Source of the DNA: an uncultured Cohaesibacter sp.
Lineage (GTDB): Bacteria; Pseudomonadota; Alphaproteobacteria; Rhizobiales; Cohaesibacteraceae
DNA: 64,000 bases
Reading direction: 5' to 3'
NCBI RefSeq assembly: GCF_963662805.1
Contig: NZ_OY759860.1
Coordinates: forward strand, 62,001 to 126,000
Part shown: positions 16,867 to 24,634 of the stretch, in pieces
Layout of the letters: every line of letters begins with the position of its first letter
How positions within the stretch are numbered: the stretch's first letter is position 1
Translations under genes and position numbers: made by a program
Notes under the pieces: generated by a model
What the model saw: only the letters and a program-made list of their open reading frames with translations
Databases searched by the model: none
What the model was told of the DNA's origin: nothing

Positions 16867-18258
16867 CTAGTAGCGATAATGATCCGGTTTGAAAGGTCCT
16901 TCCACAGGCACGCCGATATAGTCGGCCTGTTCCTTGTTGAGAGTGGTCAGTTTCACGCCCAGTTTTGCGAGGTGAAGCATCGCAACCTTCTCATCAAGAG
17001 CCTTCGGCAGAACGTAAACGTCGTTCTTGTAATTGTCGTGGTTGGTGTAAAGCTCGATCTGGGCCAACGTCTGGTTCGTGAAGCTTGCAGACATCACGAA
17101 GGACGGGTGACCGGTGGCGCAGCCAAGGTTCACGAGGCGACCCTCTGCGAGCACGATGATGCGCTTGCCATCGGGGAATTCCACTTCATCGACCTGCGGC
17201 TTCACATTGTGCCAGGTCAGGTTTTTCAGCGCACCAATCTGGATCTCGCTGTCGAAGTGGCCGATGTTGCAGACGATGGCACGATCTTTCATGCCCCGCA
17301 TGTGATCAATGGTGATGACGTCCTTGTTGCCGGTGGTGGTGACGAAGATGTCACCCTGCGGCACGGCATCTTCCATGGTGGTGACTTCATAGCCCTGCAT
17401 TGCGGCCTGAAGGGCGCAAATCGGGTCGATTTCGGTCACCAGCACGCGAGCGCCCTGAGAGCGCAGGGATTCGGCAGAGCCTTTGCCCACATCGCCAAAG
17501 CCGGCAACAACAGCCACCTTACCCGAGATCATCACGTCGGTCGCGCGCTTGACGCCATCAACGAGGGATTCGCGGCAGCCATAGAGGTTGTCGAATTTGG
17601 ATTTGGTGACAGAGTCGTTGACGTTGATTGCCGGGAAGGGCAGGTCGCCAGCTTTTGCCAGATGGTAGAGGCGATGAACACCGGTGGTGGTTTCCTCGGA
17701 AACGCCCAGGATGCCGTCACGGATCTTGGTGAACCAGCCGGGAGTTGCCTTGGCGCGTTTCAGGATCTGGGCCTTGACGACTTCCTCTTCCTCGTTGGAC
17801 GGGTTCGGGATGATCTCCTGACCGGCATCGACCTTGGCGCCGAGCAGCACATACATGGTGGCGTCGCCGCCATCATCGAGGATCAGGTTCGGACCTTCCC
17901 CATCGGGCCAGTCGAAAATGCGATCCACATAGTCCCAATATTCAACAAGGCTTTCGCCCTTGATGGCAAAGACCGGCGTGCCGCCAGCGGCGATGGCTGC
18001 GGCAGCGTGATCCTGCGTCGAGAAGATGTTGCAGGTTGCCCAGCGAACCTCTGCGCCAAGAGCCTGAAGGGTCTCGATCAGCACAGCGGTCTGAATGGTC
18101 ATGTGCAGCGAGCCGGTGATACGGGCACCCTTGAGCGGCTGCGTCGGGCCATATTCGGCACGGGTCTGCATGAGACCGGGCATTTCGGTCTCGGCAATGG
18201 CAATTTCCTTGCGTCCCCAATCGGCGAGGGACAGATCTTTGACAACATAATCGGCCAT
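16867..18258 (-). CDS. ahcY: Adenosylhomocysteinase
   Basis: AhcY hydrolyses S-adenosylhomocysteine to adenosine and homocysteine, relieving methyltransferase inhibition and feeding methionine regeneration. The 463-aa protein has the NAD-binding GFGDVGKGSAESL motif, GRLVNLGCATGHPSFVMS, NGEM-type substrate residues, and the typical C terminus PFKPDHYRY. Its length matches bacterial SAHases. It has a strong promoter at 18379-18407, a leader of about 114 nt, and its own terminator at 16758-16791. A 22-bp palindrome next to the -35 suggests a dedicated regulator. Confidence 0.97.
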   Translation of the reverse strand: MADYVVKDLSLADWGRKEIAIAETEMPGLMQTRAEYGPTQPLKGARITGSLHMTIQTAVLIETLQALGAEVRWATCNIFSTQDHAAAAIAAGGTPVFAIKGESLVEYWDYVDRIFDWPDGEGPNLILDDGGDATMYVLLGAKVDAGQEIIPNPSNEEEEVVKAQILKRAKATPGWFTKIRDGILGVSEETTTGVHRLYHLAKAGDLPFPAINVNDSVTKSKFDNLYGCRESLVDGVKRATDVMISGKVAVVAGFGDVGKGSAESLRSQGARVLVTEIDPICALQAAMQGYEVTTMEDAVPQGDIFVTTTGNKDVITIDHMRGMKDRAIVCNIGHFDSEIQIGALKNLTWHNVKPQVDEVEFPDGKRIIVLAEGRLVNLGCATGHPSFVMSASFTNQTLAQIELYTNHDNYKNDVYVLPKALDEKVAMLHLAKLGVKLTTLNKEQADYIGVPVEGPFKPDHYRY

Positions 18259-18378
18259 GTTGATTCCTCAATTTTCGAAGCCTGATGCACGTCTTGTCGG
18301 CTTATTCTCGGCTTGTTCTCATCTTCAGGATGCTGGATCGGACCTGATGGTCGCAAAGCCCCAGCGAAATTTGACCCA

Positions 18379-18407
18379 GCTATACCTTGCAACAGGGAGT
18401 AAAGCAA
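18379..18407 (-). promoter_or_regulatory. Sigma-70-type promoter of ahcY
   Basis: On the minus strand, TTGCTT (18402-18407) and TATAGC (18379-18384) are separated by exactly 17 bases. Transcription should begin near 18372, leaving a leader of about 114 nt before the ahcY ATG. Confidence 0.7.
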
Positions 18408-18411
18408 TAAG

Positions 18412-18433
18412 GATATAAAGAATTCTTTATATC
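18412..18433. promoter_or_regulatory. 22-bp perfect palindrome at the ahcY promoter (candidate SahR-type operator)
   Basis: The half-site GATATAAAGAA is followed directly by its exact complement, ending at 18433. It begins four bases upstream of the ahcY -35. A perfect 22-bp palindrome is rarely seen by chance. SahR, an ArsR-family repressor that responds to S-adenosylhomocysteine, controls ahcY in many proteobacteria through an AT-rich palindrome; assigning this site to SahR is inference. Confidence 0.65.
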
Positions 18434-18583
18434 AATAGCTCGATGAAGGCCAATCTTCTGTCAGTAAGATGAGAAAAGGGTTACGAATGTCATCATCCAT
18501 CCCCTTTAATGGCAGCCCGCGCCATATTTTCATCGCGCCGCTCAGGTTGATTGATCAGAGTGGCGTTGAGACAGGAACAACAA

Positions 18584-19279
18584 ATGAAGCATTGTGTGAT
18601 TACGGGTGCCAATCGCGGCATCGGCCTTGAACTGGTTCGAACATATCTGGCGCGTGACGAGTGGCACGTGCATGCCTGCTGCCGTGAACCGGACAAAGCA
18701 GAGGCCTTGCGTGACTTGGTCCCGGCCAATCTTGGACGCATCACGCTGCACAGGCTCGAGGTGACCGATCAGAAGGCGGTGGAAGCTCTTGCACGGGACC
18801 TGTCAGATCTGCCATTTGGTCTACTGATTAACAATGCCGGCATCAAGGGTGGCGAGCATCAGGCGCTGAACGATATGGACTATGACGCTTGGGCTGAGAC
18901 CCTGACGGTCAACACCATCGCACCCTTCCGGGTCACCGAGGCATTGCTGCCATCCCTGCGTCGCACACCGGGGGCGATGGTCGCGACCATATCAAGCCAG
19001 CTGGGAGCGATGAGCCTGCGTGGTGCTGATCGATATGCCTATCGATCCTCAAAGGCAGCCGTCAACAAGGTCATGCAGGGCATGGCGGAAGACCTGCGCG
19101 GTGATGGGATCACCTGCGTACTCTTTCATCCCGGCTGGGTGAAAACCGACATGGGGGGCGAGAATGCCGAAATCCTTGCAGGCGAAAGCGCCACCGGGAT
19201 CGCCCAAACCCTTGACCGGCTCACTCTTACCGACAGCGGCGGTTTTTTCAAATGGAACGGCGAGAAACACGAATGGTGA
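18584..19279 (+). CDS. SDR family oxidoreductase
   Basis: A classical short-chain dehydrogenase of 231 aa. It has the cofactor loop TGANRGIG near the N terminus, the NNAG motif, catalytic Ser in TISSQ and the YRSSK motif. The start at MKHCVITGANRG is preceded by GGAAC. The family reduces or oxidises carbonyl and alcohol groups with NAD(P)H; no substrate can be read from this sequence. It resembles the CsgA/sniffer-like branch in layout. It is directly followed by the YdcF-like gene, so the two are probably cotranscribed. Confidence 0.88.
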   Translation: MKHCVITGANRGIGLELVRTYLARDEWHVHACCREPDKAEALRDLVPANLGRITLHRLEVTDQKAVEALARDLSDLPFGLLINNAGIKGGEHQALNDMDYDAWAETLTVNTIAPFRVTEALLPSLRRTPGAMVATISSQLGAMSLRGADRYAYRSSKAAVNKVMQGMAEDLRGDGITCVLFHPGWVKTDMGGENAEILAGESATGIAQTLDRLTLTDSGGFFKWNGEKHEW

Positions 19280-19283
19280 CAGC

Positions 19284-20081
19284 GTGATCGGTACTATATT
19301 CTTCGTTTTCTCCAAGATCGCCGGACTACTGCTGCTGGTCGAGAGCTGGCTGTTTTTTGGTATGCTGGGAGGTCTCATCTTTCTCTGGCGAGGTCGGGTA
19401 AAGGCTGCGAAACGTGTGATTGCAGCGACGGCCCTTCTGTTGCTCTTGGTCGTATCACCGCTGACCGATATGGTCCTCTATCAGCTCGAAAAGTCCCATC
19501 CGTCAAACCCGGATTTGAACGCAGTCGGGCCGATTTACGGCATCCTGACCCTCGGTGGCAGCACGATCCCCAACAATTCGGACACCTGGCAACAAGTCGA
19601 GATGAACGAAGCAGGCGAGCGTGTCACCGAGACGATGCGCCTTGCCCGTCTTTTGCCCGAAGCAAAGGTCCTTCTGACAGGAGGTAGTGCCGCTGTGGCC
19701 AATCTCATACGAGGCGACATTCCTCCGAGCGAAGCGGCCGCGACAGCAGATTTGCTCGTCTCGATGGGGTTGGATCGCAAGCGCTTGATCCTTGAGAAGC
19801 ATGCTCGCAACACTGCCGAGAACGCGCGTTTGAGTGCCCGTCTTCTGGGCGAGGACGTATCCCGGCGTTGGCTTTTGGTGACAAGCGCCTTTCATATGGT
19901 GCGCGCCATGGATAGCTTTCAGAAAGCGGGCTTCACCGATCTTGTCGCCTATCCGGTGGACCATCGCTCCGATCCCGCCAGATTTGCCAGCGACTGGTAT
20001 CCGGGGGGCAAGATCAACCGCCTAGACACGGCGATCAGGGAGTTCGTCGGGCGGGCGGTTTATGACCTGACCGGACGTTGA
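19284..20081 (+). CDS. YdcF / ElyC-family (DUF218) membrane protein
   Basis: I place the start at a GTG (19284), four bases after the SDR stop, giving VIGTIFFVFSK and 265 aa. Two N-terminal membrane helices (LLLLVESWLFFGMLGGLIF and VIAATALLLLLVVSPL) precede a DUF218 domain. That domain has ILTLGGST, LLTGGSA, EKHARNTAENA and LLVTSAFHMVRA blocks. ElyC and SanA relatives affect envelope integrity, with ElyC linked to lipid carrier metabolism. The exact role here is unknown, although it lies just upstream of a polysaccharide cluster. Confidence 0.85.
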   Translation: MIGTIFFVFSKIAGLLLLVESWLFFGMLGGLIFLWRGRVKAAKRVIAATALLLLLVVSPLTDMVLYQLEKSHPSNPDLNAVGPIYGILTLGGSTIPNNSDTWQQVEMNEAGERVTETMRLARLLPEAKVLLTGGSAAVANLIRGDIPPSEAAATADLLVSMGLDRKRLILEKHARNTAENARLSARLLGEDVSRRWLLVTSAFHMVRAMDSFQKAGFTDLVAYPVDHRSDPARFASDWYPGGKINRLDTAIREFVGRAVYDLTGR

Positions 20082-20279
20082 CAGGCGTTGCGGGCGCTAA
20101 GATTTTATTATTCATAACATTTCTCATTTTATTAAACATGCCGTGTAACCAAATCTTTTTGATCATTGAGCTATTCTGACGCGGGATTGTTCAACGCGGG
20201 CACAGTTCGAAATTTGCGGCTTTTCGGTCAGCTGGCTCGCTCAGTAACCGCCGGACGGGTGGTTTATAGAGTAACGTGA

Positions 20280-21695
20280 ATGACGGAAACGGCTCAAACG
20301 CCAACAACGATCAAGCTCAGAGTGAAGGAACTGGTCAACAACAAGGTTGCTCAGGGAATCGTCGGTACAATGCTGCTCAAGGTATGCAGCGCCGTAGTCG
20401 CCTTCGCGCTGTTCTCGCTTGCCGCCCGCGCCGCAGGGCTGGAAGAGTTCGGGTATTTCTCGATCGTCTTCTCTGCGGTGTCGATGCTGTCCATTGTCGC
20501 CGCTGCTGGTCAGGAATTGCAGATCGTTCGGTGCTGGAACGAATATCTTTCCGAAAACAGACCCGGACTTGCCATCGGCGCCTTGCGTTTTGGATGGTTG
20601 GTCACTCTGTCAGGCGCACTGATCATTGGGCTGCTTTTGTGGGTGCTGTTTGACAAGGGGCTCGAGACCGCCAACATCTCCGTCCCGCATCAATGGACGA
20701 TGCATGCCGCCGCAGTCAGCTTTCTGATCGTCAACACACTCTGTCTTTATAGCGCCCATGCAACCCGTGCCATCGTCGGTATCCGGATGGGGGACGCCAA
20801 TTACGAACTGACCTGGCGCTCCATCGCCATCGTCTTTCTCGCCGCCTGTCTCTGGACGGGCCGCCCGGTCCAAATGATCGAGATATTCACGGTTTTCACA
20901 GTCGGTCTGGTTCTGGTCGTGGTGACGCAAGCCTGGTCAATCGTGCGGCAGGTCAAGGTCGAGATCGGCAACGTCAAGCCGCTTTACAAGCTGCGCGAAT
21001 GGAGTGGCCGCTCGGCGCGTTTGTGGCTCGCTGCCGCGATGGAATCGGCCAATCAGCATATGGAAGTGTTCCTGATCGGGATGCTGCTCGATCCAATCGC
21101 CGCCGGGGCCTATTTTGTTGCGGCCCGACTGGCCAACGCCTTTGCCTTGGCGACTGGAGGCCTTTACACCTTTGCCACCCGCCGCGTGCCCAAGCTCTAT
21201 TTCTCTCGCGATATACCCGCCCTCAAACACACCCTGCATCTGATGGCCATCACGACCCTGTTGATCGTGGTTTGCGGCATGAGCGTGGTGCTGCTCGCGG
21301 GCGATTACATGCTGATGATCTTCGGCAGCGCCTATGCAGATTATTATTGGGTGCTGGTCATTCTCGCGATTGGTACGGCCCTGACTGCCGCCAACGGTGC
21401 AGCACCGAGTTTCCTGATGTTGACTGGTCATGAGGGTCGCTACATGGTCATCGTGACCATATCGGTGATCTTGCGTGTGGTCGGCTTCTTCCTCGTGGTG
21501 CCAACCTACGGCATTCTCGGGGCAGCCACGGTTACCATGGTGGTCATGGTGGGGATGGCCCTGCTGCTCAACGTCTATTGCCGTGTCCTGACCGGTATGG
21601 ATCCATCGATACTGCGCTTCTTCATCGAAAGCCCGGACGAACCGCCAGCCGGTTTCAAGCCATCCGAAGAGTTGGCCGAAAGCCCAAGGCCGTGA
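20280..21695 (+). CDS. Polysaccharide flippase (Wzx / MATE-like)
   Basis: This 471-aa protein has about twelve hydrophobic helices from VGTMLLKVCSAVVAFALFSL near the N terminus to VVMVGMALLLNVYC near the C terminus. It fits the polysaccharide biosynthesis (Wzx-like) flippase family that moves lipid-linked sugar units across the inner membrane. It is the first gene of a cluster with glycosyltransferases and a GumC-type chain-length protein, which supports the call. The Shine-Dalgarno sequence is weak, so the start is moderately sure. The 198-bp upstream gap is AT-rich and probably holds the cluster promoter. Confidence 0.85.
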   Translation: MTETAQTPTTIKLRVKELVNNKVAQGIVGTMLLKVCSAVVAFALFSLAARAAGLEEFGYFSIVFSAVSMLSIVAAAGQELQIVRCWNEYLSENRPGLAIGALRFGWLVTLSGALIIGLLLWVLFDKGLETANISVPHQWTMHAAAVSFLIVNTLCLYSAHATRAIVGIRMGDANYELTWRSIAIVFLAACLWTGRPVQMIEIFTVFTVGLVLVVVTQAWSIVRQVKVEIGNVKPLYKLREWSGRSARLWLAAAMESANQHMEVFLIGMLLDPIAAGAYFVAARLANAFALATGGLYTFATRRVPKLYFSRDIPALKHTLHLMAITTLLIVVCGMSVVLLAGDYMLMIFGSAYADYYWVLVILAIGTALTAANGAAPSFLMLTGHEGRYMVIVTISVILRVVGFFLVVPTYGILGAATVTMVVMVGMALLLNVYCRVLTGMDPSILRFFIESPDEPPAGFKPSEELAESPRP

Positions 21696-21776
21696 GGCCC
21701 GCTTGCCGAGTGCGACTTGAAGCCAAAGTGCGAATACACAGAGAAGGACGGACGCGTTCTTCATGGAGGAAAGACA

Positions 21777-22925
21777 ATGACCCGCCGCCCAAGAATCCTG
21801 TTCATGCAAACCCAGGCGGAAAATGCTGGTGCACAGGAGATCACCCGCCTTCTGGCCGCCGGGTTGGAACCGATGGGTTATGACGCCCATCAGCTCTTCT
21901 TCTATCGCAAGACAGATGCGTTCGATCAAGAACCCAAGACGATCATCACCTGCCATGATCGCCCGGGACAGCCTCTGGCCTTTGCGGGCTTTCTGGTAAA
22001 GCTCGTGCGGCAGATCAGGGAGCTGCAGCCCGATGTGGTGCTGACCTTCCAGCATTATGGCAACATCATCGGCGCGCCCGCCTCGCGCATTGCCGGTGTG
22101 AGGCATATCATCGCCAATCAGGTGTCCGCACCCGCCATGATGAATGGTGCGATCCAGTTCGTCGACAAGCAGTTCGGGCGCTTTGGCCTCTATGACAAAG
22201 TCACCGTGAACACTGCCGATACTGCCAAGGAATATGCAGGCTTTCCGGCCTCCTATACCAAACGCATCGAATATGTGCCCCACGGCTTCCGCCTCAAGAC
22301 CTCCACCTTGTCCAAGCAGGAGGCGCGGGCCAAGTTCGGCCTGCCGCAGGATGTCAAACTGCTCGGAACGGTCGCACGCCTCAATGTTCTGAAGGCCCAG
22401 CGCGTCTCGATCCGCGCTTTGACCTTTGATCCGTCCTGGCATCTGGCGCTCGGCGGGCAGGGACCTGATGAGCAGAATTTGCGCAATCTCGCCAAGGAGC
22501 TCGGCGTCGCGGATCGGACCCATTTCACCGGTGAAATGTCGACGGAGGAGGTGGGCGACCTGCTCGCAGCGCTTGATCTTTTCGTCTTTCCGTCCTCTGC
22601 CGAGACCTTTGGCCTTGCGGCAGTGGAGGCTGCCAACGCCGGACTGCCCTGTGTCTGCAACAGCCTGCCGGTGTTGCAAGAAGTGCTGCAGACCAAGCTT
22701 GGCCCCTGTTCTCTGTTTGCCGACAGCGAGCATCCGGAAACCTATGAGGAGCCGATCCGTAAGCTGCTCGACGATCAGGAGCTTGTCCAGACGCTCAAGC
22801 GGTCTTCTGCCGAGCTCAAAAACCTCTATTCAGTTGATGCGATGGTTCGGCATTATGATGAGCTGATCCGTGAGCAGCTCGCCAATGAGAGCATTCTGGC
22901 CGAGGCGGGAATGGTCAACGCATGA
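21777..22925 (+). CDS. Group 1 (GT4-like) glycosyltransferase
   Basis: The start MTRRPRILFMQTQAE has a strong GGAGGAAAG ribosome site, giving 382 aa. The fold is GT-B: an N-terminal acceptor half, then a C-terminal half with LLGTVARLNVLKAQ, LALGGQGPDEQNL and the donor-binding SSAETFGLAAVEAANAGLP motif, where the Glu pair typical of GT4 enzymes is visible. It transfers a nucleotide sugar onto a lipid-linked glycan. The specific sugar cannot be told. Its stop overlaps the next start by four bases. Confidence 0.9.
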   Translation: MTRRPRILFMQTQAENAGAQEITRLLAAGLEPMGYDAHQLFFYRKTDAFDQEPKTIITCHDRPGQPLAFAGFLVKLVRQIRELQPDVVLTFQHYGNIIGAPASRIAGVRHIIANQVSAPAMMNGAIQFVDKQFGRFGLYDKVTVNTADTAKEYAGFPASYTKRIEYVPHGFRLKTSTLSKQEARAKFGLPQDVKLLGTVARLNVLKAQRVSIRALTFDPSWHLALGGQGPDEQNLRNLAKELGVADRTHFTGEMSTEEVGDLLAALDLFVFPSSAETFGLAAVEAANAGLPCVCNSLPVLQEVLQTKLGPCSLFADSEHPETYEEPIRKLLDDQELVQTLKRSSAELKNLYSVDAMVRHYDELIREQLANESILAEAGMVNA

Positions 22926-24541
22926 GACTTTGCTTCTACGTCAATCCCGCCAACGCTCGACTGTGGCTCGAACAGGTCGGCACCCGTCTGCGCGAGGATT
23001 TGGGCGCGGAAGTGGTGGTATTCTGGTCCGACAAGCGACCCTTGCCGGATCATGTTCTGAAGCTGCTCAAACACGAAAAGCGCACCTGCCACAAGGGTAC
23101 GGTTCAACTATCCGATCCTCTCGACACCGAGGGGACGAGCTTTGACACATTTGATGTGAGCATAAGCCATTCGGCGCGGGTCAAGCTGGCCTTCGATCTG
23201 GTCATCGATCTGGTCGGCAACGGCAATGTACCCATCGGAGACGATGTCGTAACAGTCCGCTATGACGGGCATCCCGGAGACGAGGCGCTCGTCGGAGCGA
23301 TCCTCAAACGGGGAATGCCGCAGATCGCCTTCACCAATGCCGAGGGAAAGCTGGTCGCGACCGCTCGCCCGTCCGGAGAGTTGGCCGTGGGGCTGTCCGG
23401 CTCGATGGATCAGGTCTACGCCCGCCTCTCGACCCTGCTCAAGGCCTACATCAACCATCCGCATCGCGGCGCCGAGCCGCTCGATGAGAAACCTGTTGCC
23501 TTGCCGTCTGCACGCCAGTTGCTGGCTCGCACGATCAAGGTGCGCCTCAAATATCTCGTGAAACAGGGATATTACAGGATCTTCCGTCCCGGTCACTGGC
23601 GGATTGGCTGGCGATGGCTGGCTGACGAAGGTGTCTGGGACAGACAGGCCATGGCTGGCGAGCGCTGGCGGATCCTCAAGGATGAGGAAACACATTTCTA
23701 TGCCGATCCCGTGCCATGGATCAAGGACGGGCGCCATTATCTGTTTTTCGAGGACCTGGACGAGAACACCCAGAAAGGGGTGATTTCTGTCGTTGCCTTC
23801 GATGAGGATGGAAATCCGGGACCGGCGAGAGTGTGCCTCGAGGAAGACTTCCATCTCTCCTATCCCTTCCTGATCTCCCATCAGGGCGAGACCTATATGA
23901 TCCCCGAGACGTCAGCCAATCGGGATATCGCGCTTTACAAGGCATCGAGCTTCCCGTTCGGCTGGCAACGCGTGGCAACGCTCATCGAGGGCATCGAAGC
24001 CGCAGATGCTACGATCACCCGCTTCGAGGGGCGATGGTGGTTGTTCTGCGTCACCAGAGACGGCGGCGGCTATTCGGACTGCCTTTCCATCTTCTATGCT
24101 GATGATCTGTTTGGCCCATGGCAACCGCATCAGCAAAATCCGGTTCTCATTGATGTGTCCGCGGCACGTCCGGCAGGCAATTTCGTCATGGACGGCGACC
24201 GGTTGCTCCGGCCCGTGCAGGAATGCTCCCGCTCTTATGGTGCGGGTCTGAAGCTCGTTGAGGTGACCCGCCTGACGCCGGAGGTCTATGAGCAGAAAGA
24301 GATCTGCCTTCTTGGACCTGATGCGCACTGGCCGGGCCGCAAGCTGCATATGCTCAATCGGGCAGGCAATCTCGAGGTCATCGACGGCGCGATCCTGAGG
24401 CCGCGTCTTTCGTGGCTGCGAGCGCTGTTCGACAGGCATTTCGAGCCGCGCGGCACCGAACCGGACGCCCCCTACAAGCCTCCGCGTGAGCCGCAAGGGC
24501 TATCTGAGGAAAAGCCCGGATCAGTGCGTAGTTATGGTTAA
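22922..24541 (+). CDS. GINT-like / beta-propeller polysaccharide protein with a formyltransferase-like N-terminal part
   Basis: A 539-aa protein of two parts. Residues about 1-190 resemble a reduced formyltransferase-like domain (HSARVKLAFDLVIDLVGN, RYDGHPGDEALVGAIL). Residues about 230-500 have a repeated pattern of FYADPVPWIKDGRHYLFFED, SYPFLISHQGETYMIPE and WWLFCVTRDG. This is typical of the five-bladed propeller shared by GH43-like enzymes and the plant glucosamine inositolphosphorylceramide transferase N-terminal domain. Such proteins occur in bacterial glycan clusters. I infer a role in decorating the polysaccharide; the reaction is unknown. It is coupled to the upstream glycosyltransferase by an ATGA overlap. 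Confidence 0.7.
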   Translation: MRLCFYVNPANARLWLEQVGTRLREDLGAEVVVFWSDKRPLPDHVLKLLKHEKRTCHKGTVQLSDPLDTEGTSFDTFDVSISHSARVKLAFDLVIDLVGNGNVPIGDDVVTVRYDGHPGDEALVGAILKRGMPQIAFTNAEGKLVATARPSGELAVGLSGSMDQVYARLSTLLKAYINHPHRGAEPLDEKPVALPSARQLLARTIKVRLKYLVKQGYYRIFRPGHWRIGWRWLADEGVWDRQAMAGERWRILKDEETHFYADPVPWIKDGRHYLFFEDLDENTQKGVISVVAFDEDGNPGPARVCLEEDFHLSYPFLISHQGETYMIPETSANRDIALYKASSFPFGWQRVATLIEGIEAADATITRFEGRWWLFCVTRDGGGYSDCLSIFYADDLFGPWQPHQQNPVLIDVSAARPAGNFVMDGDRLLRPVQECSRSYGAGLKLVEVTRLTPEVYEQKEICLLGPDAHWPGRKLHMLNRAGNLEVIDGAILRPRLSWLRALFDRHFEPRGTEPDAPYKPPREPQGLSEEKPGSVRSYG

Positions 24542-24634
24542 CCAAACCTCAATATACTCTGTCCATACTGCGTGGTAACGACAGGCAGAAAGCCTGTGTC
24601 GTAGCGTACAGCAGTATCTGACAGGATGTAGTAA

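Noticed and set aside
18259..18372. SAH riboswitch before ahcY
   Set aside because: Only a short CAGGCT block is reminiscent; the helices and the conserved upstream segment are missing.
18663..18680. Possible sigma-54 promoter (TGGCAC-N5-TGC)
   Set aside because: It lies inside the SDR coding sequence and lacks the full -12 element; no gene starts downstream at the right distance. A similar TGGCAC at 38528 lies inside the DUF1150 gene and was also dropped.
20937..22733. Minus-strand open frame of 598 codons
   Set aside because: It is antisense to the flippase and glycosyltransferase genes, low in hydrophobic structure and rich in His and Gly, as expected for a shadow frame in GC-rich DNA.
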